From assembly GCA_017309015.1 (NCBI GenBank), contig JAEDAG010000001.1, positions 185,847 to 229,372 of the forward strand: a stretch of DNA of 43,526 nt, given 5' to 3'. Made by a program: the position numbers and the translations under genes. This document shows, in pieces, positions 9,361-19,202 of this stretch (the first letter of the stretch is position 1; each line of letters begins with the position of its first letter). The notes beneath the pieces are model-generated. The model did no database searches. It saw only the letters and a program-made list of their open reading frames with translations, and was not told the origin of the DNA. Source of the stretch: Faecalicatena absiana (GTDB taxonomy: Bacteria; Bacillota; Bacilli; Lactobacillales; Lactobacillaceae).

Positions 9361-10341
9361 TTATTTTCCGCTTTTCTTGTCTTTTTCAGCCTTTTCCCGC
9401 TTTTCCTCAGCCGTGTTTTCGGCAATCAGGCTGGTCAGGTTGTTGTCAAAGGTCTGGGTCGCGTCAAAGCCCATGGTCTTGGCTCTAAAGTTCATGACCG
9501 CGACTTCAACGATGTTCTCCATGTTCCGCCCAACCTTGACCGGAATCGTAACCTGCGGAATGGCAATCCCGCAGATGACTCTGGTGTTTTCCTGGAAGCC
9601 CAGGCGGTCATAGTTGGCCTTTGGGTCCCAGTTGCTGAGGTAGATGACCAAGGAAATCTCAGTCTCATCCTTGATGGCGCCTGAGCCAAACAGGGACAAA
9701 ACGTCAATGATCCCGATCCCTCTGATTTCCATCAGGTGCTTCAAAATCCGCGGCGCTTCGCCCATCACGGTATCATGGTCCTTCTGGTAGACATCGACCC
9801 GGTCATCCGCGATCAAGCGGTGCCCGTGCTGCACGAGGGCCAGAGCCGTTTCTGACTTGCCGACGCCAGAGTCCCCGGTCAAAAGGACCCCCATCCCAAA
9901 GACTTCAACCAAAACCCCGTGGATGCTGGTCCGTACGGCCAGCTTGACAGCCAGATACTGGGTCACCATGCTCATCAAGTAGGTCGTGGCGTCATTGGAA
10001 ATCAAGATTGGCGTGTGCGCTTCAGCGGCCGCCTCCGTCAATTCCTTAGGCACCGGCAGACCCCGCGAAATCAAGATGCAGGGGGTATCCGGCTGGCAGA
10101 TCCGGCTGAAGACCCGCTGGCGCATGTCACTGTCCAAAGCTGCCGCGTATGAGATTTCCGTCCGCCCCATCAGCTGCACCCGCTTTTCTGGGTAAAAGTC
10201 AAAGTAGCCGGTCAGCTCCAGCCCCGGCCGGTAGACGTCAGAGACGCTGATCGTTTTTTCATCCAGGTAGCCTTGCCCCTGGTAGACCCGCAGGGTTGGA
10301 TTGTCCTTGATCATATCCGTCAGTTTAACTACGTTTCCCAT
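9361..10341 (-). CDS. hprK: HPr kinase/phosphorylase (HprK)
   Basis: HprK (326 residues) phosphorylates Ser46 of the PTS protein HPr and reverses this, setting CcpA-dependent carbon catabolite control. The N-terminal half is the regulatory domain. The kinase domain shows His141, the P-loop GDSGVGKS (residues 156-163), the acidic pair ADD near 179-180, and the HprK signature [11 protein letters not shown]. The C-terminal tail after the TSLIAEN segment is charged and lysine-rich. GTGAGG is a few bases upstream of the ATG. The gene leads the hprK-lgt-gpsA-trxB run, with prfB and a small membrane gene upstream on the same strand. Confidence 0.97.
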   Translation of the reverse strand: MGNVVKLTDMIKDNPTLRVYQGQGYLDEKTISVSDVYRPGLELTGYFDFYPEKRVQLMGRTEISYAAALDSDMRQRVFSRICQPDTPCILISRGLPVPKELTEAAAEAHTPILISNDATTYLMSMVTQYLAVKLAVRTSIHGVLVEVFGMGVLLTGDSGVGKSETALALVQHGHRLIADDRVDVYQKDHDTVMGEAPRILKHLMEIRGIGIIDVLSLFGSGAIKDETEISLVIYLSNWDPKANYDRLGFQENTRVICGIAIPQVTIPVKVGRNMENIVEVAVMNFRAKTMGFDATQTFDNNLTSLIAENTAEEKREKAEKDKKSGK

Positions 10342-10424
10342 TTTTTTGCCTCACTAATTTAAATTGCGTATCTCACCAAAAAGTCCTGTTTCATCATTCA
10401 TCACTGACTCAGGTCAAAGCAGAA

Positions 10425-10721
10425 TTATTCATCGACGTCCTTGGTCGTCACGTCTCTGGCAGGCTTGCGGCCAGTTCGCGGGTTCTCCCGGCCCGCCTTT
10501 TGTCCGAAAGCGTCAAAAAAGTCGCTGCTAGAGTCAGCCAGCGGCTGCTCTGCCCGCTTGGTCTTCTTGCCCGTGAACTTGGCGTAAAGCCAAAAGGCCA
10601 AAAGCAAGACCAAAGCGACTGGCAAAAGCACGATGATCGCTTTAAAGACGACCGACAGGAGGGCCAAAACAATGACCGCCGTCAAAATCGTCCGTGCTGC
10701 AGTTTTAAATGAAAATTCCAT
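10425..10721 (-). CDS. Small membrane protein of unknown function
   Basis: The 98-residue product MEFSFKTAARTILTAVIVLALL has one long or two close hydrophobic segments (about residues 10-48), followed by a basic, polar cytoplasmic-type tail with TGKKTKR and RKPARD. I do not recognise the family. The ATG at 10721 has AGGTG 7 bases upstream; a GTG at 10730 would add three residues but lie inside that site. It sits between prfB (45-base gap) and hprK (83-base gap) on the same strand, so cotranscription is likely. Confidence 0.7.
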   Translation of the reverse strand: MEFSFKTAARTILTAVIVLALLSVVFKAIIVLLPVALVLLLAFWLYAKFTGKKTKRAEQPLADSSSDFFDAFGQKAGRENPRTGRKPARDVTTKDVDE

Positions 10722-10766
10722 TTCTTTCACCTATTGCTTGTCTCCTTGCCTTCCTGGCAGTCCGTC

Positions 10767-11889
10767 CTAGTCTGGATTCTCCTGGCTCAGGCGCCACTGC
10801 AGGTAGGCATAAATAAAGGGATCCAGCTTGCCATCCATGACGCCATTGACGTCAGCGGTCTGGTAGTTTGTCCGGTGGTCTTTGACCATGCTGTAAGGGT
10901 GGAAGACGTAGGAGCGGATCTGTGAGCCCCAGGCGATATCTTTCTGCTCACCCTTCAGGGCTTCTTTCTCCTTGCGCTTCTTCTCTTCTTCCAAGTGGAA
11001 AAGCTTGGCCCGCATTTCCGCCATGGCCGTATCCCGGTTTTGGAACTGGGACCGCTGGGCCTGGGAGGTCGTCACGATCCCGGTTGGAATGTGGGTGATT
11101 CTGACCGCGCTGGAAGTCTTGTTGATGTGCTGGCCGCCCGCCCCAGATGACCGGTAGACGTCAATGCGCAAGTCCTTGGGATCGATATCGATATTGACCG
11201 AATCGTCGACTTCCGGAATGACTTCTACTGAAGCAAATGACGTGTGCCGGCGCTTGGCGGAATCGAATGGGGAGATCCGGACCAAGCGGTGGACCCCATG
11301 CTCCGACTTGAGCAGCCCATAGGCATTCTTGCCCACGATCCGGATGCTGGCGCTCTTTAAGCCTGCTTCATCCCCCGGCTCAAAGTTGTTGACTTCAAAC
11401 TTGAGGTCATGGCTTTCACAGTAGCGCTGGTACATCCGCAGCAGCATGTTCCCCCAGTCCATGGCTTCAGTGCCGCCGGCCCCTGGGTGAATTTCCATCA
11501 TGGCATTGTGGCCGTCGTACTCACCTGACAAAAGGAGGTTCAGCTCGTACTGGTGGAACTGGTCCTGGACCTGGGCTAAAGAAGCTTCCGTTTCTGTCTG
11601 CAGGTCCGGATCCGGCTCCAGGCGCAAGAGCTCAAGCGAAGTTTCCAAGTCTCCCAGGTTCTTTTCCAAAGCCATAAAGGAGTCGCGCTTTTCCTTAAGC
11701 ACGTTGGTCTCCCCGATCAGCTTCTGGGCGGCCTCCTGGTCATTCCAAAAGTCCGGCTCGGCCATCTTCTGCTCATTGATGCCAATGCTTTCGCTGATGC
11801 CATCGAAGTCAAAGAGACCCCCTGAAGTGGTTTAAACGCACTTGCAATTCATCAATGGCATTTTGGATGTCACTAATTTCCATTTCCAT
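10767..11889 (-). CDS. prfB: Peptide chain release factor 2 (PrfB), with programmed +1 frameshift
   Basis: RF2 ends translation at UGA and UAA. Two frames make up the gene. The first (11889-11812) encodes MEMEISDIQNAIDELQ and on to HFRGSL, ending at an in-frame TGA (11811-11809). The context AGGGGG-TCT-CTT-TGA-C is the classical RF2 autoregulatory site: an SD-like hexamer at 11823-11818 followed by CTT TGA C. Skipping T11811 continues in the second frame (11810-10767), starting DFDGISESIGINEQ. The full product is about 373 residues, a normal RF2 length. The stop-codon recognition motif SPF (ISPFDSAKRRHTSF) and catalytic GGQ (GAGGQHINKT) are present. The start could be either of two ATGs (11889 or 11883). 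secA lies just upstream, as in many Firmicutes. Confidence 0.96.
11808..11823 (-). promoter_or_regulatory. RF2 programmed +1 frameshift site
   Basis: The minus strand reads AGGGGG-TCT-CTTTGAC. The G-rich SD-like element, three-base spacing and CTT-TGA-C are the known RF2 recoding signal; low RF2 lets ribosomes slip past the UGA. Confidence 0.95.
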
Positions 11890-11981
11890 ATCTTTGCTAT
11901 ACCTGCTTTCTAAGTCTCGCGGTAGTTTGTTTGCTTTTTCTATGCTCTTTAATTATTGCAGTTTTCGCGGCGTTAATAAAG

Positions 11982-12003
11982 AAAAAGAGGCGGCTTTCGC
12001 CTC
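11982..12003 (-). terminator. Terminator downstream of secA
   Basis: The stem gaggcg/cgcctc (11987-11992 with 11998-12003) is followed by TTTTTC on the minus strand, 34 bases past the secA stop. It separates secA from prfB, so prfB probably has its own promoter or depends on read-through. Confidence 0.8.
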
Positions 12004-12037
12004 CCCTTAATCAAATATTCAGCCTTGTTAAAAAAGC

Positions 12038-14440
12038 TTAACGGGTCAGATTGTCTCTGATCTGCGCCTTCATGAAGAGCCGGGTGGTATCGAATTCAAT
12101 ATCGCCGATCATTTCTTCAAACATGTTGTAGCCAGAGTCCTGGTATTCAACCAATGGGTTGAGCTGGCCGTAGCCGCGCAGGCCGATTGACTGGCGCAGC
12201 TGGTCCATGGCGTCAATGTGGTTGGTCCAGTGCTCGTCGACCACGCGCAGGATGACCACCTTTTCAAATTCCAGCATCTGTTCTGGATCCGCCAAGGCAG
12301 CTTCCTTTTCCTGGTAGTTTTCTTCAGCCAAATCGTACAGCTGCTGCTTCAGCTCTTGCGGGGTGAAGGTCTTGAAGTCGATCTGGTCGTCAACGTAGTC
12401 TTCATCTGCCAGGCAGGAGACGATAAAGTCGCGCAGTGAGTCCAGGCGCCAAGTCTTGCGGTCGCCTTGGGTGAACATGTCGATCTGGTGGTCGATGGTC
12501 CGGTGGATCATCGGCATCAAGACTGACTTCAAAGACTTCTGCTCATCGATGACCTGCATCCGCTCGCCGTAGATGATCTCACGCTGGATCCGCATTACGT
12601 CGTCGTATTGCAGAGTCTGCTTACGGGTGTCGTAGTTGTTCCCTTCAACCCGCTTTTGGGCGGATTCAACCTGGCGGGTGATCAGGCGGCTTTCAATGAC
12701 CTTGTCGTCATCGTTGTCGGACAAGCGATCCAGGAAGTCCTTGACCCGGTCGCCCCCAAAGCGCTTCATCAAGTCGTCTTCCAAAGACAGGTAGAAGCGG
12801 GTGTAGCCCGGGTCACCCTGCCGGCCAGACCGGCCCCGCAGCTGGTTGTCGATTCTGCGCGATTCGTGCCGCTCAGTCCCGATCACGGCCAAGCCGCCCA
12901 GTTCCTTGACGCCAGGCCCAAGCTTGATGTCAGTCCCACGCCCGGCCATGTTGGTGGCAATCGTTACCGCGCCGCGCTGACCGGCATTCATGATGATTGC
13001 CGCTTCCTTGGCGTGGTTCTTGGCGTTCAAGACCGCGTGCGGAATGTGCTCTTGGTTCAGCATCTTGCTCAAGCGCTCTGAAGATTCAATGGAGACCGTC
13101 CCGACCAGGATTGGCTGGCCCTTGGCGTGACGCTCCTTGATCTCCTTGACGACCGCGTTGAACTTGGAATCCAGAGTCGGGTACAGCAGGTCTGGCATGT
13201 CCTGGCGAATGACCGGCCGGTTGGTTGGAATCGTGATGACTTCCATGTTGTAGATTTCACGGAATTCTTCTTCTTCGGTCTTGGCCGTCCCCGTCATCCC
13301 GGCCAGCTTCTTGTACATTCTGAAGTAGTTCTGGTAGGTGATGGTGGCTTGGGTCTGGGATTCTTCCTGGATCTTGACCCCTTCCTTGGCTTCGATGGCC
13401 TGGTGCAGGCCGTCTGAGTAGCGGCGGCCTTCCATGACGCGGCCCGTGAATGAGTCAACGATCAAAACCTCGCCGCCTTGCACGACGTAGTCGATGTCCT
13501 TGAGCATGATGTAGTTGGCGCGCAGGGCCTGGTCGATGTGGTGGACCAGCTTCTGGTTCTCAACGTCGTACAGGTTCTTCAGGCCAAAGTGGTCGCAGGC
13601 CTTCTGAATCCCGGTCCGGGTCAGGGAAATGGTCTTGGTTGGCCAGTCGATCTTGTAGTCGCCGTGGTCTTCATCGTCATCGGCGTCATCATCTGACTTG
13701 TCTTCCACCAGCTTCTTGACGAAGCGGTCAGCTCTGATGTAGTCGGCGTTGGCTTGCTCAGCTTCACCGGAAATGATCAAAGGCGTCCGGGCTTCGTCGA
13801 TCAGGATGGAGTCAACTTCGTCGAGGATCGCGTAGTTCAAAGGTCTTTGAACCATTTGTTCCTTGTAGACCACCATGTTGTCCCGCAGGTAGTCAAAGCC
13901 CAGTTCGGAGTTGGTTGAGTAGGTAACGTCACAGGCATAGGCGGCCCGCTTTTCTTCTGAAGACATGGTACTGATGTTCAGACCAGTCGTCAGCCCCAGC
14001 CAGCGGTAGAGCTGGCCCATTTCGGTCTCGTCACGGCTGGACAGGTACTCGTTGACCGTTACCACGTGCACGCCCTTGCCAGTCAAGGCATTCAGGTAAA
14101 CCGGCATGGTGGCGGTCAAGGTCTTGCCTTCACCAGTCATCATTTCGGCGATGTTGCCTTTATGCAGGGCAATCCCCCCAAGGATTTGCACGTGGAAAGG
14201 ATACAGACCCAAAACCCGCTTGGCCCCTTCCCGGGCTACGGCGAAAGCTTCAGGCAGCAGGTCATCCAAAGTCTCACCCTTTTGCAGACGGTCGCGGAAT
14301 TCCGGAGTCTTGGCCTGCAGCTCCTCATCAGAAAGCGCGGCCATTTCATCTGCATGGCTTTCAACCTGTGCAGCAATTTTTTCAAAGCGCTTCAACTCTC
14401 GTTTGTCAGCGTTATATAACTTCTTTAAAATATTTGCCAT
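12038..14440 (-). CDS. secA: Preprotein translocase ATPase SecA
   Basis: SecA (800 residues) drives preproteins through SecYEG by ATP hydrolysis. The nucleotide-binding motifs MTGEGKT (residues 101-107) and [19 protein letters not shown] are intact, as are the second-motor segments GTDIKLG and [11 protein letters not shown]. The helical scaffold and wing regions are complete. The protein ends at [12 protein letters not shown], so the usual C-terminal linker and cysteine-rich zinc domain that binds SecB or lipids is absent. The ATG is preceded by AAGGACGATTAG. The gene is flanked by terminators on both sides. Confidence 0.97.
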   Translation of the reverse strand: MANILKKLYNADKRELKRFEKIAAQVESHADEMAALSDEELQAKTPEFRDRLQKGETLDDLLPEAFAVAREGAKRVLGLYPFHVQILGGIALHKGNIAEMMTGEGKTLTATMPVYLNALTGKGVHVVTVNEYLSSRDETEMGQLYRWLGLTTGLNISTMSSEEKRAAYACDVTYSTNSELGFDYLRDNMVVYKEQMVQRPLNYAILDEVDSILIDEARTPLIISGEAEQANADYIRADRFVKKLVEDKSDDDADDDEDHGDYKIDWPTKTISLTRTGIQKACDHFGLKNLYDVENQKLVHHIDQALRANYIMLKDIDYVVQGGEVLIVDSFTGRVMEGRRYSDGLHQAIEAKEGVKIQEESQTQATITYQNYFRMYKKLAGMTGTAKTEEEEFREIYNMEVITIPTNRPVIRQDMPDLLYPTLDSKFNAVVKEIKERHAKGQPILVGTVSIESSERLSKMLNQEHIPHAVLNAKNHAKEAAIIMNAGQRGAVTIATNMAGRGTDIKLGPGVKELGGLAVIGTERHESRRIDNQLRGRSGRQGDPGYTRFYLSLEDDLMKRFGGDRVKDFLDRLSDNDDDKVIESRLITRQVESAQKRVEGNNYDTRKQTLQYDDVMRIQREIIYGERMQVIDEQKSLKSVLMPMIHRTIDHQIDMFTQGDRKTWRLDSLRDFIVSCLADEDYVDDQIDFKTFTPQELKQQLYDLAEENYQEKEAALADPEQMLEFEKVVILRVVDEHWTNHIDAMDQLRQSIGLRGYGQLNPLVEYQDSGYNMFEEMIGDIEFDTTRLFMKAQIRDNLTR

Positions 14441-14527
14441 CTAATCGTCCTTATTATTGATATTAAGTCTAAAAACACAGAATAATTTTAACATGTAAAT
14501 GAGCAAATTTAAAACATTATACAAAAT

Positions 14528-14562
14528 AAAGCAGGACCCGAGTCGGCCTCGTGCCCTGCTTT
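14528..14562 (-). terminator. Terminator downstream of hpf
   Basis: The stem AAAGCAGG...CCTGCTTT with an inner CGAG/CTCG stem is followed on the minus strand by ATTTTG. It lies about 46 bases past the hpf stop. Confidence 0.85.
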
Positions 14563-14608
14563 GCCTTTACGGCTGGTATTCAGATTGATTTAGATCAAGC
14601 CAGCGGAC

Positions 14609-15169
14609 TTATTCGTTGGTTTCGATCAGGCCGTAGCTGCCGTCGTTGCGACGGTAGACAACGCTGGTGCCGTTGGTTTCCGCGTCTTGGAAGACGAAGA
14701 AGTCGTGTTCCAGCATGTCCATTTGCAAGATGGCCTCTTCTGGATCCATTGGCTTCAAGTTGACGCGCTTGTTGCGGACAATCTTGAACATTGGCGCCTT
14801 TTCTTCTTCAGGAGCTTCTGCGGCTTCAGGTGCTTCTGGAACGAAGAATTCAGTTACGCCCTTTTCGCGGCTCTTGCGGTTTACGCGAGTCTTGTACTTT
14901 CTGATTTGGCGTTCAAGCTTCTCAGAAACAAAGTCAATGCTGCGGTACATGTCATCCGTCGTCTCTTCAGCTCTCAAAACCAGGTATGGAAGCGGGATAG
15001 TAACTTCGACCTTAGCTGAGTGGTCACGGTATACCTTCAAATTAACGTGAGCGATTACGTCTTGGTCCAATTCGAAGTATTTTTCCAACTTCTTCAGACG
15101 CTTTTCAACGTAGTCTCTCAAAGCTTGAGTAACTTCAATATTTTCGCCACGAACATTGTACTTTAACAT
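14609..15169 (-). CDS. hpf: Ribosome hibernation promoting factor, long form (HPF)
   Basis: A 186-residue long-form HPF. The N-terminal domain (MLKYNVRGENIEVTQALRDYVEKRLKKLEKYF) binds the decoding site of idle 30S subunits. A variable acidic linker (APEAAEAPEEEKA) leads to the C-terminal domain (KRVNLKPMDPEEAILQMDMLEHDFFVFQDAETN) that dimerises to form 100S ribosomes. AAAGGAG lies 10 bases upstream of the ATG. It is monocistronic: its own promoter with a cre-like element lies just upstream and a terminator follows. Confidence 0.96.
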   Translation of the reverse strand: MLKYNVRGENIEVTQALRDYVEKRLKKLEKYFELDQDVIAHVNLKVYRDHSAKVEVTIPLPYLVLRAEETTDDMYRSIDFVSEKLERQIRKYKTRVNRKSREKGVTEFFVPEAPEAAEAPEEEKAPMFKIVRNKRVNLKPMDPEEAILQMDMLEHDFFVFQDAETNGTSVVYRRNDGSYGLIETNE

Positions 15170-15213
15170 AATAAGTATCTCCTTTCCCGCTTGCGCGGTT
15201 TCTTTACACCCAT

Positions 15214-15240
15214 ATTATACCAAATTTGTAAGCGCTTTGT
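15214..15240 (-). promoter_or_regulatory. hpf promoter (-10) with cre-like operator
   Basis: TATAAT on the minus strand (15219-15214), with an upstream TGG giving an extended -10, lies about 45 bases before the hpf ATG. The plus-strand TGTAAGCGCTTTGT (15227-15240), centred on the -35 area, fits the CcpA consensus TGWAANCGNTNWCA at 12 of 14 positions. Repression by CcpA is inference. Confidence 0.5.
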
Positions 15241-15247
15241 GAAACTT

Positions 15248-15973
15248 TTAGTGACTTATTGCAAAACTTTCGATTCGAATTTGTGGAAAAGCCTCCAAAA
15301 GCTTGTCCCGCGCGTGATACAGGGTCCGCCCCGTCGTATAGATGTCGTCCAGCAGGAGAACTTTGCCAGATAACTGGCCGCTGAAGGCCGGATTAAGGAC
15401 GAACTTCTGCGGGGCCTCCATCCTGGCTCTCTTGCCCTTCTCGCCCTGGGCTTGGCTGCCGGGCAGCTTGCTTAAGGCCGGCGTCAAGGGAACCAGGTCG
15501 GCAAAAATCGCCTGGATCGTATCATACTTACGCTTCGCCTGGTGTTCAGGGGAAGTGGGAATGGGTATGTAATAATCATAATCCATTTTTGCCAAAGCGG
15601 GGGCAACGAGCACTTGCAAAACTTCCCTAAGTGCATAGTCGCCATAGCGCTTATAGGCCACCATCAAGTCGTGAAAGGCGTCGTTATAGGCATAAAGAGC
15701 GTGGTTGAGCAAGACTTGCCCGTGATAGACCCGCTGCCACTTGTTGCAGTCAAAGCAGCGCTCGCTGGTCGCTTGCTTTCGCCCGCACTGGGGGCAAAAA
15801 ACGGGACCAATCAAGGCAAAATTTGCCTGGCAGCTGGCGCACAGGCGGCCAGGCTGAGGCAAATGCTGGCCGCAAGCGGAAGCATTTTCTCCTTTTAGCA
15901 AAAAGGGCAAGAGCAATTGGGCAAAATCCAGCTGCTCAGCCTGCTCTTGCCCGCATAGCAGACATGCCGTCAT
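15248..15973 (-). CDS. comFC: ComF family protein ComFC (phosphoribosyltransferase fold)
   Basis: The 241-residue product starts MTACLLCGQEQ. Cysteine pairs CLLC, CASC, CPQC and CFDC make N-terminal zinc clusters, followed by a phosphoribosyltransferase-type domain with the PRPP-binding motif VLLLDDIYTTGRT near the end. Family members pair with ComFA in DNA uptake during natural transformation. The ATG at 15973 overlaps the comFA stop (ATGA) and GGAGATGAACGGAAA precedes it; a TTG frame starting at 16039 is unlikely. A stretch PGSQAQGEKGKRARME between the third and last motifs looks like an insert relative to compact ComFC proteins. Confidence 0.9.
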   Translation of the reverse strand: MTACLLCGQEQAEQLDFAQLLLPFLLKGENASACGQHLPQPGRLCASCQANFALIGPVFCPQCGRKQATSERCFDCNKWQRVYHGQVLLNHALYAYNDAFHDLMVAYKRYGDYALREVLQVLVAPALAKMDYDYYIPIPTSPEHQAKRKYDTIQAIFADLVPLTPALSKLPGSQAQGEKGKRARMEAPQKFVLNPAFSGQLSGKVLLLDDIYTTGRTLYHARDKLLEAFPQIRIESFAISH

Positions 15974-17253
15974 TTTCCGTTCATCTCCTTGATTTGGCGG
16001 ATGGCCTCCCGCATAGCCCTGGTATATTTGTGATAGCAAAACAAAACCAGGCCGGTCTGATCGTCCTTATCCCGCCCCACTCGGCCGGCAATCTGCACCA
16101 GGCTGGCCGGCGGGTAGATCGCGTCGTCAGCGGCAATGATGATGACCCAGACATGCTTGAAAGTAACGCCCCGCTCCAGGATGGTCGTCGTCAGCAAGAG
16201 GTCCAGCTCCCCTTTTCTGAAGGCCTCCACCTTCTCCAGGCGGTCTGGATCCTGCGCGTGAACGCCGGCCAGACGGACCGGCCCCAAGTCCTTGATTGCC
16301 TTGACCGCGGCCAGGTAGGCCGGAATTTCGGCGATTCTGGGCACGAAGACCAAGAGCGGGTGACCGGCCTTGACGGCTTTGACGATCTGCCGGGCCAATT
16401 TCGGGTGCAAGCGCCCACCCCTTAAGAAGGGTCTGACGTAGAAGTCCAGCCGCGGCACGGGCAACAGGCCCCCGTGAAAGCGTCGGTTGAGGCGGACGAT
16501 AGCCAAATTGCCCTTTTTGACCTCGGCCAGCAGGTCGCTAGTGGGCGTAGCCGTCAAAAAGACCCGGCAGCCCGTCTCCTTGACGGCATTTTTGGCCGCA
16601 AAATGCAGCTGCGGACTGCCCGCGTATGGAAAAGAGTCGACCTCATCGATGATCAAGAGGTCAAAAGCCTGGTAGAACTTGAGCAGCTGGTGGGTCGTGG
16701 CCAGGACCAGCTGCTCATTGGCCGCCTCCTTTTCCTCACGGCCATGGTACTTGCCAATCGTGACGGCAAAAGCCGCTGACAGGCGCGGATAAAGCTCGTT
16801 GACCACGTCGATTCTGGGCGTGGCCAGGCAGACCCGGCCGCCTTCAGCCAAGGCGGCGGCTAAAAGCGGGAAGATCATCTCCGTCTTCCCTGCCCCAGTC
16901 ACGGCGTGCACGAGGATGTCACGCCGCTCTTTATAGGCCGCAAGCAGGGCCTTGGAAACCTCTTCCTGCCTTGGCTGCAAGTGCCCTTGCCAGACCAAGC
17001 CGCCATTTTCTGACTTGGGAAAGCCGCTTTGGGCCGGGCAGCGCACGAGCAGCTGGCCGGCATCCAGACGCCCGATCCCGACGCAGCCGCGGCAATACAG
17101 CTGGCCACTGGGCAATTTTTCGCTGGCCCGGCTCCCGCAGCGCTGGCAGATTCCGTCCTGAACGGCCGGAATTGCCACGACTTGCCCTTTTATGCTATTA
17201 TCCAAGACGTCAGCCGGCCATTGGCGGCCGGCGTAATCGCTTAATTTTTTCAT
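15970..17253 (-). CDS. comFA: Late competence ATPase/helicase ComFA
   Basis: A 427-residue superfamily 2 ATPase thought to pull or hand over single-stranded DNA at the uptake channel. A four-cysteine zinc motif (C36, C39, C54 and C57) precedes the helicase core: Walker A TGAGKT (residues 119-124), Walker B box IIDEVDSF, and motifs TATPTSDL, TTTILERGVTF and AGRVGR. GGGGGGA is just upstream of the ATG. The four-base overlap with comFC argues for a coupled unit. Both genes look intact. Confidence 0.93.
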   Translation of the reverse strand: MKKLSDYAGRQWPADVLDNSIKGQVVAIPAVQDGICQRCGSRASEKLPSGQLYCRGCVGIGRLDAGQLLVRCPAQSGFPKSENGGLVWQGHLQPRQEEVSKALLAAYKERRDILVHAVTGAGKTEMIFPLLAAALAEGGRVCLATPRIDVVNELYPRLSAAFAVTIGKYHGREEKEAANEQLVLATTHQLLKFYQAFDLLIIDEVDSFPYAGSPQLHFAAKNAVKETGCRVFLTATPTSDLLAEVKKGNLAIVRLNRRFHGGLLPVPRLDFYVRPFLRGGRLHPKLARQIVKAVKAGHPLLVFVPRIAEIPAYLAAVKAIKDLGPVRLAGVHAQDPDRLEKVEAFRKGELDLLLTTTILERGVTFKHVWVIIIAADDAIYPPASLVQIAGRVGRDKDDQTGLVLFCYHKYTRAMREAIRQIKEMNGK

Positions 17254-17298
17254 GAAAAATCCCCCCTATAAGCTAATACACGAAAGAAGGCCAATTTT

Positions 17299-17964
17299 TT
17301 GTCAAATAAAGCAGATTTTTTAACGATTAAAGAAAATGGCGACCACGAATTGGTCATCAAAAAGAGCCGCTTCATCGCCACGATGGGCCGGGTGACCAGC
17401 GAGGCAGAAGCCAAGGACTTTATCGCGGCGGTGTCCAAGAAGTACCACGACGCCACCCACAACACCTACGCCTACACCCTGGGGCTAAACGACGAGCAGG
17501 TCAAGGCCTCAGACAACGGCGAGCCTTCCGGCACGGCCGGCATCCCCGAGCTCAAGGCCCTGCAGCTCATGAAGCTCAAGAACGTCGCGGTCGTCGTCAC
17601 CCGCTACTTTGGCGGGATCAAGCTGGGCGCCGGCGGCTTGATCCGAGCTTATTCCAACTCCGTCACTTCGGCTGCCGAGGCGATCGGCGTGGTCAAGCGG
17701 GTCATGCAGCAGGAAATTATTTTTGCCATTCCCTACAATCGCTATGACGAGATCAACCATTACTTGGAAGAAGCGGACATCTTCGTGGAAAGCCGGGAGT
17801 ACGCGGCTGACATCACGATTTCCGTCTTCCTGGACTTGGACCAGGTCGCGGCTTTTGAGGCCAAGCTGACCGACCTCATGGCCGGCAAGATCGACTTCCT
17901 TGAGGGCGATCAACGCTACAATGAAATTCCGCTCAAGGACTTCAACTATCACGAACAAGGCTAA
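17299..17964 (+). CDS. YigZ/IMPACT-family protein
   Basis: The 221-residue product matches the UPF0029/YigZ family: an N-terminal IMPACT domain (IKKSRFIATMGRV, DDNGEPSGTAGIP-like DNGEPSGTAGIPELKALQ, VVVTRYFGGIKLGAGGLIRAYS) and a ferredoxin-like C-terminal domain. The molecular role in bacteria is unsettled. The start is TTG at 17299 with AAGG 8 bases upstream; no ATG with a site is available near the domain start. It is divergent from comFA across 45 bases and monocistronic, with a strong terminator directly after the stop. Confidence 0.9.
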   Translation: MSNKADFLTIKENGDHELVIKKSRFIATMGRVTSEAEAKDFIAAVSKKYHDATHNTYAYTLGLNDEQVKASDNGEPSGTAGIPELKALQLMKLKNVAVVVTRYFGGIKLGAGGLIRAYSNSVTSAAEAIGVVKRVMQQEIIFAIPYNRYDEINHYLEEADIFVESREYAADITISVFLDLDQVAAFEAKLTDLMAGKIDFLEGDQRYNEIPLKDFNYHEQG

Positions 17965-17994
17965 AAAAGCACGCCGCGAACGCGGCGTGCTTTT
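17965..17994. terminator. Bidirectional terminator between yigZ-like gene and tagO
   Basis: A perfect 14-bp stem (17965-17978 with 17981-17994) with A runs on the left and T runs on the right sits between converging genes and can serve both. Confidence 0.92.
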
Positions 17995-17999
17995 GCATG

Positions 18000-19202
18000 C
18001 TAGCTCTTATGCTTTTGCTTGCTTTTGGTCTTTTTGCCAGCAGGCGGCTGGACTTCGTGCTTGAGCTGCTCCGGCTTGGCCTGCCCTTGGTGCCAGACTT
18101 CGACCTTTGGCTCCTGATGCTTGGTTGAGCCCAGCACCAGGTGGCTGATCAAGTGGGTCAGCGGCTTGTATTTTTCACCCAAAAGCCCGATTGACTCCAC
18201 GAAAAGCTCCACGGCCACCAGCAAGCCGATGATCAAAAGCGTCATCGCCCAGCCTGGCGACAAGAGGGCCAGCATGGACACGAAGGAGAAGATCAAAGAC
18301 AAGGCATAGATGACCAAGACCGTCTGCCGCTGGGTCAAGCCCAGACTCATCAGCTGGTGGTGGAGGTGGTGCTTGTCCGCCTGGGAAATCGGCCGCTTGT
18401 TGAGCTTGCGGCGGATCATCGCATAGACCGTGTCTGAAATCGGCACGCCAAGGATGAGCACCGGCACCAGGAGGGAGATAAAGGTCACGTTCTTGAGCCC
18501 TTTTAAAGACAGGACCGCGATCATGAAGCCCAGGTACAAGGCCCCAGTGTCGCCCAGGAAGATTTTGGCCGGATTGAAATTGTAAGGCAAAAAGCCAATC
18601 AGGCAGACGGCCAGCATGAAGCAGGCAATCGGCACGTACAGGCCCTGGTTTCTCAAGAAGTAGTAGCCCACGATCCCCATCGTCAACAGGGAAATGCAGG
18701 ATACCCCGCTAGCCAGCCCGTCCAGGCCATCAATCAGGTTGACGGCGTTGGTCAGGGCCAGAATCCAGAAAATCGTGATCGGCAGGCTTAAGTACCACGG
18801 CAGGTAGAAGCTGCGGTGGGTAAAGGGAATATTGATCACGTTCATTTGAATGCCTGCCAAATAGTAGACGATCATGGCCCCGACAAAGATTCCGACCATT
18901 TTTTGCCCCGGCTTAAGTTCTAAAATGTCATCGATCATCCCCGTCAAAATAATGACGCTTGAAGCCAGCAGCACCGAAAATAGCTCATGGGTCGGAAACT
19001 GCTCGCGCAAGAGGATGAAAGCCCCGATGTTAAAGGTAACAAAAATCCCCAAGCCGCCAATGGTGGGCATTGGCTTCTTGTTCACCCGCCGGGCATTGGG
19101 GTTGTCGACCGCCCCTAAAACGAAGGCCAGACGCCGGATAAAGGGGGTGATCGCCGCTTGGATAATGACCATCAAAAAGAGGTCAACGATAATCTTAAAC
19201 AT
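18000..19202 (-). CDS. tagO: Undecaprenyl-phosphate N-acetylglucosaminyl 1-phosphate transferase (TagO/WecA family)
   Basis: A polytopic membrane enzyme (400 residues) of the MraY/WecA group that starts teichoic acid or surface polysaccharide synthesis by moving a sugar-1-phosphate to undecaprenyl phosphate. Family motifs are DNPNARRVNKKPMPTIGGLGI, TGMIDDILELKPGQK, NLIDGLDGLASG and FLGDTGALYLGF. I chose the ATG at 19202 (MFKIIVDLF), which matches the usual N terminus; an open frame reaching 19331 adds 43 atypical residues. The ribosome site before it is weak. The C-terminal tail is lysine-rich and cytoplasmic. Confidence 0.9.
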   Translation of the reverse strand: MFKIIVDLFLMVIIQAAITPFIRRLAFVLGAVDNPNARRVNKKPMPTIGGLGIFVTFNIGAFILLREQFPTHELFSVLLASSVIILTGMIDDILELKPGQKMVGIFVGAMIVYYLAGIQMNVINIPFTHRSFYLPWYLSLPITIFWILALTNAVNLIDGLDGLASGVSCISLLTMGIVGYYFLRNQGLYVPIACFMLAVCLIGFLPYNFNPAKIFLGDTGALYLGFMIAVLSLKGLKNVTFISLLVPVLILGVPISDTVYAMIRRKLNKRPISQADKHHLHHQLMSLGLTQRQTVLVIYALSLIFSFVSMLALLSPGWAMTLLIIGLLVAVELFVESIGLLGEKYKPLTHLISHLVLGSTKHQEPKVEVWHQGQAKPEQLKHEVQPPAGKKTKSKQKHKS

